Translations under genes and position numbers: made by a program
Part shown: positions 9,059 to 16,970 of the stretch, in pieces
How the letters are laid out: every line of letters begins with the position of its first letter
Numbering within the stretch: position 1 is the first letter of the stretch
Assembly: GCA_004124385.1 (NCBI GenBank)
Contig: SCKN01000007.1
Coordinates: 62,001-126,000 of the forward strand
DNA length: 64,000 bases
From: Fidelibacterota bacterium
Lineage (GTDB): Bacteria; Fidelibacterota; Marinisomatia; Marinisomatales; TCS55
Direction of reading: 5' to 3'
The notes under the pieces: generated by a model
The model's database searches: none
The model's input: only the letters and a program-made list of their open reading frames with translations
Told to the model about the DNA's origin: nothing

Positions 9059-9526
9059 ATGATTGCACAAGACTGGAATGAAGCAAAATCCCAGGTAGAT
9101 ATCTGGAAAGGGGAAGGGCTGAAGGTTGTTTTTACGAATGGATGTTTCGACATTCTCCATCGGGGACATGTAGAATATTTAGCCGATGCAAAAGCCTGTG
9201 GTGATAAATTGATTCTGGCGCTGAATAGTGATCGTTCGGTTCGTGAATTAAAAGGAGATTCTCGCCCTATTCAAAATCAAGTAGATCGAGCCGCTATTTT
9301 GGATGCATTAAAGTCCATTGATTTGGTGGTTGTGTTTGATGAAGATACACCGGCAGATATTGTTAAAATGCTCGTTCCCGATGTATTAGCAAAGGGGGGA
9401 GATTATACACCGGACACTATTGTTGGTGCGGATACGGTAATAGAAAATGGGGGAGAAGTAAAAGTGATCCCATTTCGGCCGGGACAAAACACATCGAGTA
9501 TCGTAGAAAAAATAATAAAACTATAA
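9059..9526 (+). CDS. rfaE2: D-glycero-beta-D-manno-heptose 1-phosphate adenylyltransferase (single-domain)
   Basis: 155 aa from ATG 9059; this start aligns with the family, and a further upstream ATG at 9002 would run into the DUF1080 remnant. It is a nucleotidyltransferase of the cytidylyltransferase-like fold with VVFTNGCFDILHRGHVEYL (H-x-G-H at the active site), NSDRSV, RPIQNQVDRA and LAKGGDYTPDTIVGA. These match the C-terminal half of HldE/RfaE. The kinase half is absent, so a separate heptose-7-phosphate kinase would be needed. It makes ADP-D-glycero-beta-D-manno-heptose for lipopolysaccharide inner core. It is the only intact gene between 8.0 and 10.4 kb; the convergent neighbour is a broken hldD, its usual pathway partner. 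Confidence 0.92.
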   Translation: MIAQDWNEAKSQVDIWKGEGLKVVFTNGCFDILHRGHVEYLADAKACGDKLILALNSDRSVRELKGDSRPIQNQVDRAAILDALKSIDLVVVFDEDTPADIVKMLVPDVLAKGGDYTPDTIVGADTVIENGGEVKVIPFRPGQNTSSIVEKIIKL

Positions 9527-9540
9527 AATTCTTTGGATTA

Positions 9541-9578
9541 CATTGATTATGTCAATGCAAAATCGACATAGTCGATTT
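9541..9578. terminator. Two small hairpins between convergent rfaE2 and hldD remnant
   Basis: CATTGA (9541-9546) pairs with TCAATG (9552-9557). AAATCGAC (9560-9567) pairs perfectly with GTCGATTT (9571-9578) across a 3-base loop and is followed by TATT. They sit 15 bases after the rfaE2 stop, where a bidirectional terminator is expected. The T-tract is short, so activity is uncertain. Confidence 0.4.
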
Positions 9579-9588
9579 ATTCCATAAA

Positions 9589-10080
9589 CTACCGATGCAG
9601 CCACTCCATGTATTCTTTAACACCTTCTTGAACAGTTTTAAATGGAGCATCGTATCCTGCATTTCGAAGTTTGGTGAGATCTGCTTCCGTAAAACTCTGA
9701 TAACTTCCTTTTAAATGATCCGGGAATGGAATGAATTCAATTTCTCCCTTGCCATGGTAATCAATGACAGATTCCGCCATTTCTTTGAATGATTGGCAAT
9801 TTCCCGTGCCCATATTGAAAATGCCGGATACTTCAGGGTTCTCGAGCATCCAAAGATTTACTTTTACACCAGCGCCCACAAAAATAAAACCCCGCCTTTG
9901 TTTACCCTTACCATAACTGCTACTGCCTTTGAATAATTTTGGGTTTTCAGCCGCTTCAATTTGGTTATTCAAATGAAACGCAACACTGGCCATGGATCCT
10001 TTATGCTGTTCCCTTGGGCCATAAACATTGAAATAACGAAATCCCAGCCAATATTTCAGGGGGGAGAAGATTGTTTGCAT
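9589..10080 (-). pseudogene. hldD: C-terminal half of ADP-glyceromanno-heptose 6-epimerase (broken)
   Basis: The minus-strand frame matches the second half of HldD/Rfa[80 protein letters not shown] and a normal end EYMEWLHR. The NAD-binding Rossmann half (about the first 160 residues, including the catalytic Tyr and Lys) is absent. Coding likeness stops near 10080, where the opposite strand starts to read as another gene fragment. The conserved R-D-F-[IV]-x-V-x-D-V stretch reads [10 protein letters not shown], so both Asp residues are substituted, which fits relaxed selection. An alternative is a short domain with a new use, but loss of cofactor binding makes that unlikely. Confidence 0.85.
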
Positions 10081-10422
10081 CATTGACATCAGCGGAAAAG
10101 CCAATGTGGTGGATGATAACGGCAACCCCAAGTCCTGTTTAACAACGCGTTATTCAAATTTTGGTCCAATTAGCATGAAGTATGAAGGGCAACCGGTAAA
10201 AAAGGCTACCCCGATTGTGAAAAAATGTATCGGTGGAGAATCCATCCACTTATGGATTGATGCGGGAAATAATGACTTATTTGGCAATTTTCAAAATAAT
10301 GGTATCCGTCAGGAAAACACTCAATTAATTGGAATCCTGATGGTTTAAGCTGTGGAGTGTATTTTTATAGATTGTCCGTTAAATCCGGACCCAAAATTGG
10401 AAAGAGTATTTATGTTAAATAA
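10080..10422 (+). pseudogene. Remnant of a secreted protein ending in a type IX sorting domain
   Basis: A frame entering near 10080 reads [18 protein letters not shown] and continues to IHLWIDAGNNDLFGNF. It loses sense near 10310, and a different frame then gives NWNPDGLSCGVYFYRLSV and a terminal KIGKSIYVK with TAA at 10420-10422. That ending is the G-[VI]-Y-F ... K-x3-hydrophobic-K tail of type IX cargo. The gene lacks its start and most of its body, and carries at least one frameshift. It abuts the hldD remnant on one side and ends 8 bases from the ribokinase stop on the other. Confidence 0.6.
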
Positions 10423-10430
10423 TTCAATTC

Positions 10431-11339
10431 TTATTGAATAATTTGAATTTCCTCACGACTAGGCAATGATGGCTCCGCTCCCAATTTTGTAACTGCTAAA
10501 GCACCGGCTGCATTGGCGATTTTCACTGACTTTTCAATATTTATTCCATGAGCCAATGATGCAGCTAATGCACCGCAGAAAGCATCGCCTGCAGCAGTCG
10601 TATCCACGACTTCTACTGAAAAGGCCGGAATGAGTTTTTCCATCTTTTTTGTAAGCAGAAATGATCCTCGGCTACCCAATGTTAGTATGACTGTTTCTAT
10701 GCCTTTTGACAAAAGGAGATGAGCTGCTTCAATGGCTTGATTGTCTGTATCAGTGGGCATGCCAGTTAGGATTTCTGTCTCACTTTCGTTTGGAGTTATT
10801 ATATCAACCAATGATAATAAAGCATCAGGAATTTCACATGCTGGTGCAGGGTTAAGAATGACCAGTGTATCAGTTTTGTTGGCAATTTCCGCAGCACGTT
10901 GATTGGCTTCCATGGGTACTTCACATTGCAACACCAATACATCAGAATCGGCAATGGAAGATTCTGCCTGATCAATATTCTCAAAAGATAACGCCATATT
11001 GGCTTGAGGAATAATAACAATACTGTTATCACCCGATGCATCTATCAACGGCATACCAACACCCGTTCCATTTTCAGTATCTTGGATGACAAAGTCTGTG
11101 TTTATTCCTTCTTCAGAGAATTTCTCTAAAAATTGGTCTCCAAATAAATCGTTGCCCAATCGTCCAACCATACTCACGATTGCACCGGCTCTCGATGCAG
11201 CGATGGCTTGATTGGCGCCTTTTCCGCCCAAAAACATACCGAAGGAATCACCGATAAGTGTTTCCCCTGTTTTGGGACGTCTGGGTGCAGTTGCCACCAA
11301 ATCATACATAAAACTACCTACAACAGTTACCTTGTTCAT
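10431..11339 (-). CDS. rbsK: Ribokinase-like sugar kinase (PfkB family)
   Basis: 302 aa. PfkB/ribokinase signatures are present: VVGSFMYDLVATAPRRPKTG near the N-terminus, GGKGANQAIAASRAG (about 38-52), the anion-hole/catalytic motif DTTAAGDAFCGALAASLA (about 240-257) and ITPNESETEILTG. It transfers phosphate from ATP to a pentose, typically ribose to ribose-5-phosphate. Its start codon directly abuts the stop of the arabinose-5-phosphate isomerase gene (TAA then ATG, no spacer), which implies translational coupling. No ribose transporter or RbsD is nearby. A role in pentose entry to KDO precursor synthesis is possible inference; substrate identity cannot be read from sequence. Confidence 0.88.
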   Translation of the reverse strand: MNKVTVVGSFMYDLVATAPRRPKTGETLIGDSFGMFLGGKGANQAIAASRAGAIVSMVGRLGNDLFGDQFLEKFSEEGINTDFVIQDTENGTGVGMPLIDASGDNSIVIIPQANMALSFENIDQAESSIADSDVLVLQCEVPMEANQRAAEIANKTDTLVILNPAPACEIPDALLSLVDIITPNESETEILTGMPTDTDNQAIEAAHLLLSKGIETVILTLGSRGSFLLTKKMEKLIPAFSVEVVDTTAAGDAFCGALAASLAHGINIEKSVKIANAAGALAVTKLGAEPSLPSREEIQIIQ

Positions 11340-11930
11340 TTATTCATCTTCCAACTGATTTCCTAAACTTCCACCAGGATGAAATGTGTGAAAATCACTA
11401 CGAGAAAATCCTTTTTCTTCTGAAATGGATGAAGCCAATGCATCGCACAGTGCCATCATATTGGTTGTAGAAGAAGTGGGAGCTAGATTTAAATGATCTG
11501 CTTCGTCATTAACGCAAATATCAAGATGAATTTGGCATTCTTTTGCCAAATGTGAATTTGAATCACCAGAAATGCCTATGGTTGATACATTATTTTTGTT
11601 ACAAATTTTCACTGCATTTACAACTTCCGATGTTTTACTACTGAAGGAAAAGGCGATTATTGTATCATAGCTATCGATCATACCGAAATCACCATGAAAT
11701 GCTTCGCTTGCATGAACAAAAAAGGATGGAATTCCCAAACTTGAAAATGTAGCAGCACTTTTCCTAGCAACATGCCCGGATTTGCCAAGTCCAAGAAATA
11801 TGACTTTTCCTTTCGTATTTGAAATGACTTCTGCCGCAGCATTAAACTCATCACTCAATGATTGCTCTAACGACTGTAAAGCTTTAATCTCATTTTGTAA
11901 CACTTTTTTACCAGATTTTAAATAATTCAT
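11340..11930 (-). CDS. kdsD: Arabinose-5-phosphate isomerase, SIS domain only (KdsD/KpsF type)
   Basis: 196 aa with one sugar-isomerase (SIS) domain: VIFLGLGKSGHVARKSAATF (about 44-63), SFSSKTSEVV, LAPTSSTTNMMALCDALASS (about 149-168) and SDFHTFHPGGSLG at the end. These are hallmarks of KdsD/GutQ/KpsF, which convert ribulose-5-phosphate to arabinose-5-phosphate, the first step to KDO of lipopolysaccharide. The usual E. coli enzyme is about 330 aa with two CBS domains after the SIS domain. Here the protein ends right after HPGGSLG, with no CBS remnants downstream, so it is a natural short form (CBS-less isomerases are known). GmhA-type sedoheptulose isomerase is less likely given the HPGG motif. 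Confidence 0.88.
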   Translation of the reverse strand: MNYLKSGKKVLQNEIKALQSLEQSLSDEFNAAAEVISNTKGKVIFLGLGKSGHVARKSAATFSSLGIPSFFVHASEAFHGDFGMIDSYDTIIAFSFSSKTSEVVNAVKICNKNNVSTIGISGDSNSHLAKECQIHLDICVNDEADHLNLAPTSSTTNMMALCDALASSISEEKGFSRSDFHTFHPGGSLGNQLEDE

Positions 11931-11964
11931 TCTTTTACCTATTTAATGAAAGAAATTTAAGTTA

Positions 11965-13188
11965 TTATTTCAACAATACCATTTTTCTAGTCTGTCTAAA
12001 ATTTCCAGTAGAAATTGAATAAAAATAAATACCGGAAGGAACTTTTATACCAGATTTATCTGTTCCATCCCATTTAACGCTTTTACTTCCTGACGTTAGA
12101 CTTTCTCGAACCAGATGAATTATTTCATGTCCAGATAAATCAAAAATGGAAATATTAACATTACTCGCTTTAGATAAAATAAATTGTATGGTCGTTGTAG
12201 GGTTAAACGGATTTGGATAATTTTGTATCAAAGAAAATTTACCTGGATGAGTAAAAAGATTATCATTTGTTCCAACGTACTCTAACCCCAGATAATCCAC
12301 TACACCCCGAACAATAGCATTAGCTGTAGAATCAAATGCGCCGGCGGCGGCGCAATTCATATCTTCATAAGTTAGGGCTAATACATTTTCACCATGAGTC
12401 ATCCACCACCAACTTTCAGGATATTGATCCGGAGTGCCAGAATTCCAACTTACAAAATAATCCCATGGCTCAAACCCATTAGGAAAATAGGATCGAACAT
12501 CATTGATAAATTGCTGCTCAAGAATTGTATAATTTGTAGTTGTACCTCCAGCTGCATGATACACAAAATATCGTACACAGGAATAGGCAGAGTGCATATT
12601 TAAAGCAACTTCCACGGGATTATTTGTTGCCATAAGTTCAATAAATCTATTTTTTAACACAGCTACTTCCGGTTCAAGGGTTACATCATCCCAACCGCTT
12701 TCTATATCAATCCCATTTGCATTTTCTCGAGAAAATCCTAACTCTACGCCATCTGGATTATACATGGGTATTATATGGAAGACAGTATTATTTCGAACAA
12801 ATTCTGCATAAGGTGAATCCGAGAGTAGAAGGTTAATTATTTCATCGGAAACCCAAAAAGATTCTTCTTCACTTGGATGTGTTCGAGTATGGATATAAAC
12901 CCTTGGCAAGGTATTAGAATCGGGAAAGTTAGAAATTGTGATTTCCCAAAGAGCTCGATTTTGAACAGTTGCGCCTATAGAGTCAATGTTTACATATGGA
13001 CTATTGCCCCAGCGTTCCAAATCGACAAGTAGACTATCATAACTATATCCCCAGTTTTGATCAATTCGATACAATTGGTTTTCATTAGAGGGTATAAGTC
13101 CACATTTATTCAATATATTGTGGTCTATCAAACTTTGACCCGTCAATGAGCAAAAAAGCAGAAAAAGTACATTTATTTGTTTAATCAT
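11965..13188 (-). CDS. Secreted M14-family zinc carboxypeptidase with type IX sorting domain
   Basis: 407 aa with a signal peptide (1-18, ending LTGQS). The M14 zinc site is visible: YIHTRTHPSEEES (H-x-x-E, near residue 107), then ALNMHSAYSCVRYF (third His, near 200) and LALTYEDMN, with Glu as the likely catalytic residue (near 272). IIPMYNPDGVELG is the family substrate loop. The last ~80 residues are a sorting domain (LIQNYPNPFNPTTTIQFILS ... VPSGIYFYSISTGNF ... KMVLLK), so it acts outside the cell or on its surface. It trims C-terminal residues of peptides or gamma-D-glutamyl peptides; specificity is unclear. It is downstream of a cluster of cell-wall peptidases on the same strand (11-base gap). 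Confidence 0.85.
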   Translation of the reverse strand: MIKQINVLFLLFCSLTGQSLIDHNILNKCGLIPSNENQLYRIDQNWGYSYDSLLVDLERWGNSPYVNIDSIGATVQNRALWEITISNFPDSNTLPRVYIHTRTHPSEEESFWVSDEIINLLLSDSPYAEFVRNNTVFHIIPMYNPDGVELGFSRENANGIDIESGWDDVTLEPEVAVLKNRFIELMATNNPVEVALNMHSAYSCVRYFVYHAAGGTTTNYTILEQQFINDVRSYFPNGFEPWDYFVSWNSGTPDQYPESWWWMTHGENVLALTYEDMNCAAAGAFDSTANAIVRGVVDYLGLEYVGTNDNLFTHPGKFSLIQNYPNPFNPTTTIQFILSKASNVNISIFDLSGHEIIHLVRESLTSGSKSVKWDGTDKSGIKVPSGIYFYSISTGNFRQTRKMVLLK

Positions 13189-13199
13189 TATGTTAAATA

Positions 13200-14294
13200 T
13201 TAAGAACCAAATATGATACCAGCAATTTGATTGGCAATTATAATTGGACTACCTGAATTTCGATTTGTTAGGATTATTATGCTCAAATTTTCTATTGGAT
13301 ATCTATGGTAAACATTCCTGAATCCGCGTGTAGTTCCAGTATGCCCAACACGGTTACGATTACTATATGAATCTAAACGCCATCCAAATCCATAACCTGT
13401 TTCAACACCATTTGAGAGTTTTCCGGATGTAAATGCTTCATTCAAAATTTCGAGTGATACAAGTTTATCTGTGTATAAGCTTTGATCCCATTTAAGCATA
13501 TCATTTAAAGATGTATAAATACCGCCATCTCCAAGGACAGCGCTGGTTAAACTTTGATCATCCAGAGAAAATTCATCTCCTTGAAGGGAATACCCAAATG
13601 CCCGATTGCTTATAGATGAAATTCCATTTTCGAATGCTACCGAATTTGACATGTCCAGTGGTGCAAAAATATTTTCTTCAAGAAATTCTGCATATCCGTT
13701 GCCTGAAACTTCCTCAACAATCATGGCTAATAATGCAAAACCTGAATTACTATATTGATATTGGGTTCCTGGCGTGAAATATGTGTAGTCCAAATTCATC
13801 ATCATATTTAGGACATCCACATCTTTAACCTGCATTGTAGTATTTTGGAGAATTAATTCTTCATAATCAACTAATCCTGATGTATGATTTAAAAGATGAC
13901 GAATGGTAATGTTACTTCCATATGGTGGAAAATTTTGAAAAATTTCCGTAAGAGAACTTGTATAATCTAACTGGTCCCGGCTTTTTAATATCATTATGGA
14001 CATGGCAGTAAATTGCTTTGTTATAGAAGCTAATCTAAAATTTGTTTTTGCTGATATATTATACCCTATTTCCAAATTTGCTATTCCATATCCTTTAGAA
14101 TAAAGAACTTCATTATTTTTGACAATTAATAATGCAGCACCCGGTACATATCCATCATCATAATCATACAGCAATAAATCGATTGCTACATTGTTTAATT
14201 CTCTTACATTGATATTTGATTTATCTTGGTCACAAGATAAATGGACGAAGCAAAGAATGATTATTATTAAAACGAATAGTGTCGTTTTTTTCAT
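13200..14294 (-). CDS. Lipoprotein serine hydrolase of beta-lactamase/S12 (D-peptidase) family
   Basis: 364 aa. The N-terminus (MKKTTLFVLIIIILCFVHLSC) ends in a lipobox-like L-S-C, so it is probably a lipoprotein. The class C-type motifs are all present: S-I-T-K (LASITKQFTAMSIMIL, about 91-106), Y-S-N (YQYSNSGFALLAMIVEEVSG, about 180-199) and H-T-G (RVGHTGTTRGFRN, about 316-328). The S12 family includes D,D-carboxypeptidases, D-aminopeptidases and esterases. In this operon a D-amino-acid peptidase acting on wall fragments is the likeliest role (inference). It ends 11 bases before the M14 gene and starts 13 bases after the permease stop. Confidence 0.85.
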   Translation of the reverse strand: MKKTTLFVLIIIILCFVHLSCDQDKSNINVRELNNVAIDLLLYDYDDGYVPGAALLIVKNNEVLYSKGYGIANLEIGYNISAKTNFRLASITKQFTAMSIMILKSRDQLDYTSSLTEIFQNFPPYGSNITIRHLLNHTSGLVDYEELILQNTTMQVKDVDVLNMMMNLDYTYFTPGTQYQYSNSGFALLAMIVEEVSGNGYAEFLEENIFAPLDMSNSVAFENGISSISNRAFGYSLQGDEFSLDDQSLTSAVLGDGGIYTSLNDMLKWDQSLYTDKLVSLEILNEAFTSGKLSNGVETGYGFGWRLDSYSNRNRVGHTGTTRGFRNVYHRYPIENLSIIILTNRNSGSPIIIANQIAGIIFGS

Positions 14295-14307
14295 TATTTG
14301 GGAAATT

Positions 14308-15678
14308 TTATTTTTTTACTTTCCAAAGATAATAAAAGGTCCCGCTCGCAGTTAATGCAAGTCCAATTAATGATGGGATAAATGCAGTAATTAATGTAAT
14401 TATAAAAAATGCCGAATAAAGAATAAGAACAACAATCATACTCCAAGGATACAGAAGTGCTTTATAAGGTCGTTCTTTATCGGGCCATTTTTTACGTAGA
14501 ACATAAATAGCACCAAATGTTAGTAAATTGAAAATTGTGCTCGTAGCAGAAAAGAAATCAATTATTATTTCATATGCGTTGGACCCGCCCATGCCTGATT
14601 GTGAATAGGTGGAAATAACAGAAAAAACTAGCAAGACACTGGCCCAAATCCCTTGGCCAATGAGTGCATTATTCGGCGTGCGAAAAACAGGATGGAGTTC
14701 TTTAAAATTTTCAAAAAATAATCCATCTCTCGCCATGGCATGCCAGGTACGACTTTTGCATAAAATCTGAGTACTTATATTTCCAAATGCATTTACAGCT
14801 ACTGCGACGGATATTAGAATACCACCCGTGGCTCCGAGAACGACCTTCATAGCTGCAGTTGCAACCCATTTATTTTCAGTAATTGCCTGAACATCTAATT
14901 GAAATAAATATCCAAGATTTGTTCCAATATATAGTAGCATCACTCCGCCTATACCAAAAAAGAGTGAGAGTGGAAGTGTCTTTTGCGGGTTCTTCACTTC
15001 CTCTGCCATATATGTTGCGCCTTCCCAACCGCTGAAAGCAAAGAAAGAATATCGTAAAGCAGCTCCCACAGCCAGGACTGTTTCCCAACCAAAGGTTTCG
15101 GGCCAAAGTGGATTTACGAAATTTTGAACATTTCCTGTTGAGAATGATGTGAGGGTCATTCCAATAATTGCACCCAATGCACCTACTTTTATGACACTGA
15201 AGAACACTTGAAATTTCCCACTAATACTGACACCAAAAAGATTAATTCCTGTCAATGTCCAAATGGTTATAAGTGAAATAATAAATGTGACTGGAAGATT
15301 AAAGGGAGTACCCATTGAAATTTCCCAAATAGCATTCAAATATTCAGTAAATACCAATGCAACAGCTACAATAGAAGCTGTTTCAGATACAAAAAACATA
15401 GCCCATCCTCGGATGAAAGCAATATATGGACCGTAGGCTTCTTTCAAGAAAACATAAGGGCCACCGGATTTAGGCATCATAGCTGTTAGTTCAGCATAAA
15501 TAACAGCTCCAAAAATGGTAATGATTCCGCCGATAACCCACACGAGACCATACAAGGATGTGCAGCCTACCAACGCCATGATGGGAGCCGGTGTACGGAA
15601 AATCCCCGAACCGATAATTCGGCTGATCACAATGGCGACTGACTCTTTGAGTCCTAGTTCTTGTTTATAATCAGTCAT
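14308..15678 (-). CDS. APC-superfamily amino-acid permease
   Basis: 456 aa with about twelve hydrophobic helices. The first helix region carries the APC substrate motif (VAIVISRIIGSGIFRTPAPI, about 14-33; G-S-G-I-F is the unwound binding segment), then AELTAMMPKSGGPYVFLKEA and FFAFSGWEGATYMAEEVKNP. These match the LAT/SteT/YfnA-like branch, which exchanges or imports neutral amino acids. It sits between the NamZ gene and the S12 hydrolase with gaps of 5 and 13 bases, inside the wall-degradation run, so uptake of liberated L- or D-alanine or another wall amino acid is a sensible inference. The true substrate is unknown. Confidence 0.88.
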   Translation of the reverse strand: MTDYKQELGLKESVAIVISRIIGSGIFRTPAPIMALVGCTSLYGLVWVIGGIITIFGAVIYAELTAMMPKSGGPYVFLKEAYGPYIAFIRGWAMFFVSETASIVAVALVFTEYLNAIWEISMGTPFNLPVTFIISLITIWTLTGINLFGVSISGKFQVFFSVIKVGALGAIIGMTLTSFSTGNVQNFVNPLWPETFGWETVLAVGAALRYSFFAFSGWEGATYMAEEVKNPQKTLPLSLFFGIGGVMLLYIGTNLGYLFQLDVQAITENKWVATAAMKVVLGATGGILISVAVAVNAFGNISTQILCKSRTWHAMARDGLFFENFKELHPVFRTPNNALIGQGIWASVLLVFSVISTYSQSGMGGSNAYEIIIDFFSATSTIFNLLTFGAIYVLRKKWPDKERPYKALLYPWSMIVVLILYSAFFIITLITAFIPSLIGLALTASGTFYYLWKVKK

Positions 15679-15683
15679 AAAGT

Positions 15684-16970
15684 TTATTCATACAGATGAT
15701 AAGCAGATGATTTTTCATTGAATAAATTAAGAGATGAATCATAGAGGCTCATTATATCATCAGCATTTTTTAACATATTATTTCTCAATAAATCTTCATT
15801 ACCCCAGAGCCTTTTTATAGATGATTTTATTTGAAGTCGATCAGAATAAAGTTCATTAATTGTTAAAATCAATTGTAAACCAGTTTCCACTGAATTGTAT
15901 TGTCGAAAATTAATAATTTTGCAAAAAACCCCATGGCATAACTCATTTTCATATTTGGGGTATAATGATTTTCCCTGCATGGAAACGGGTGTGAAAGAAA
16001 TCGGCTCAAACACAATGCCCGGGAGCTGTTTTTTATTCATTGTTTGAGCAAGTTTTTTACCATCTATCCAAGGAGCCCCAATCCATTTAAAAGGAAAAAG
16101 TGTACCTCGACCTTCGCTTAAATTGGTTCCTTCAATTAAACACATTCCCGGATAAATAACGGCTGTTTCCACATCAGGGATATTTGGAGATGGTGGAATA
16201 AGAGTAAGGTCGGTTTCGTTAAAATATAGATTTTTCTTCCACCCTTCCATTTTGATAACAGTTAATTCCGGTAAAGCTGAAATCCATTCTTCCCCAACGA
16301 TTATTTTCGCTAATTCTCCACAAGTTAAACCATAACGAATTGGAATGGGATACATACCCACGAATGATTTATGATTCATATTCAAAATTGGACCTTCAAT
16401 TTTTCCAGCAATTGGATTAGGTCTGTCCAAAATAATTACATGAATGCCTGATTCAGCAGCAGCTTCCATCACCAAACCCATTGTAGAAATGTATGTATAG
16501 AAGCGTGCACCTACATCTTGTATGTCATAGATAATTAAGTCCAATCCTTCAAGCATTTCTGGGGTTGGTTTTCGAGTTTTCCCATACAAACTAAAGATTG
16601 TTGGAAAATCTTCAGATTTTTTATCGGCAATTTTCTGTCCTGCAGAAACATTGCCGTAAAAGCCATGCTCTGGAGCGAAGATGGTATTCAAATAGACATC
16701 ATCTAATTGCATGAATATTTCATAATTCGGAATGCCTTTTTTATCTACACCAGTGTGATTAGTTACTAAACCAATATTTTTTCCGGTAATTAAATGGAGT
16801 TGTTTAGCTACCAACACATCCAATCCTGTTAAAACATGAACTTTTTCAATAGGAGGGGCGTCTTTATTATTATAAAACTCTAATTGTTCTTTGTGTATGG
16901 ATATCCGACTCTCTTGAGCAATTGTATTTGAGAAAATGAGGATTATAAAAACGAAAAAATGTAATTTCAT
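15684..16970 (-). CDS. namZ: Exo-beta-N-acetylmuramidase NamZ family (DUF1343, GH171)
   Basis: 428 aa with a signal peptide (1-18, ending NTIAQ). The DUF1343 body starts near residue 47 (GLDVLVAKQLHLITGKNIGL, VTNHTGVDKKG), with TIFAPEHGFYGNVSAGQK, YDIQDVGARFYTYISTMG, LDRPNPIAG, RYGLTCGELA and LSEGRGTLFPFKWIGAPW, the family's characteristic blocks. NamZ removes MurNAc from the non-reducing end of peptidoglycan glycans. The mature N-terminus carries SIHKEQLEFYN, nearly identical to SIHQQQLEYYN in the otherwise unrelated GH18 enzyme encoded just upstream. The start overlaps the GH18 stop by 4 bases. No sorting domain, so it is probably periplasmic. Confidence 0.9.
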   Translation of the reverse strand: MKLHFFVFIILIFSNTIAQESRISIHKEQLEFYNNKDAPPIEKVHVLTGLDVLVAKQLHLITGKNIGLVTNHTGVDKKGIPNYEIFMQLDDVYLNTIFAPEHGFYGNVSAGQKIADKKSEDFPTIFSLYGKTRKPTPEMLEGLDLIIYDIQDVGARFYTYISTMGLVMEAAAESGIHVIILDRPNPIAGKIEGPILNMNHKSFVGMYPIPIRYGLTCGELAKIIVGEEWISALPELTVIKMEGWKKNLYFNETDLTLIPPSPNIPDVETAVIYPGMCLIEGTNLSEGRGTLFPFKWIGAPWIDGKKLAQTMNKKQLPGIVFEPISFTPVSMQGKSLYPKYENELCHGVFCKIINFRQYNSVETGLQLILTINELYSDRLQIKSSIKRLWGNEDLLRNNMLKNADDIMSLYDSSLNLFNEKSSAYHLYE

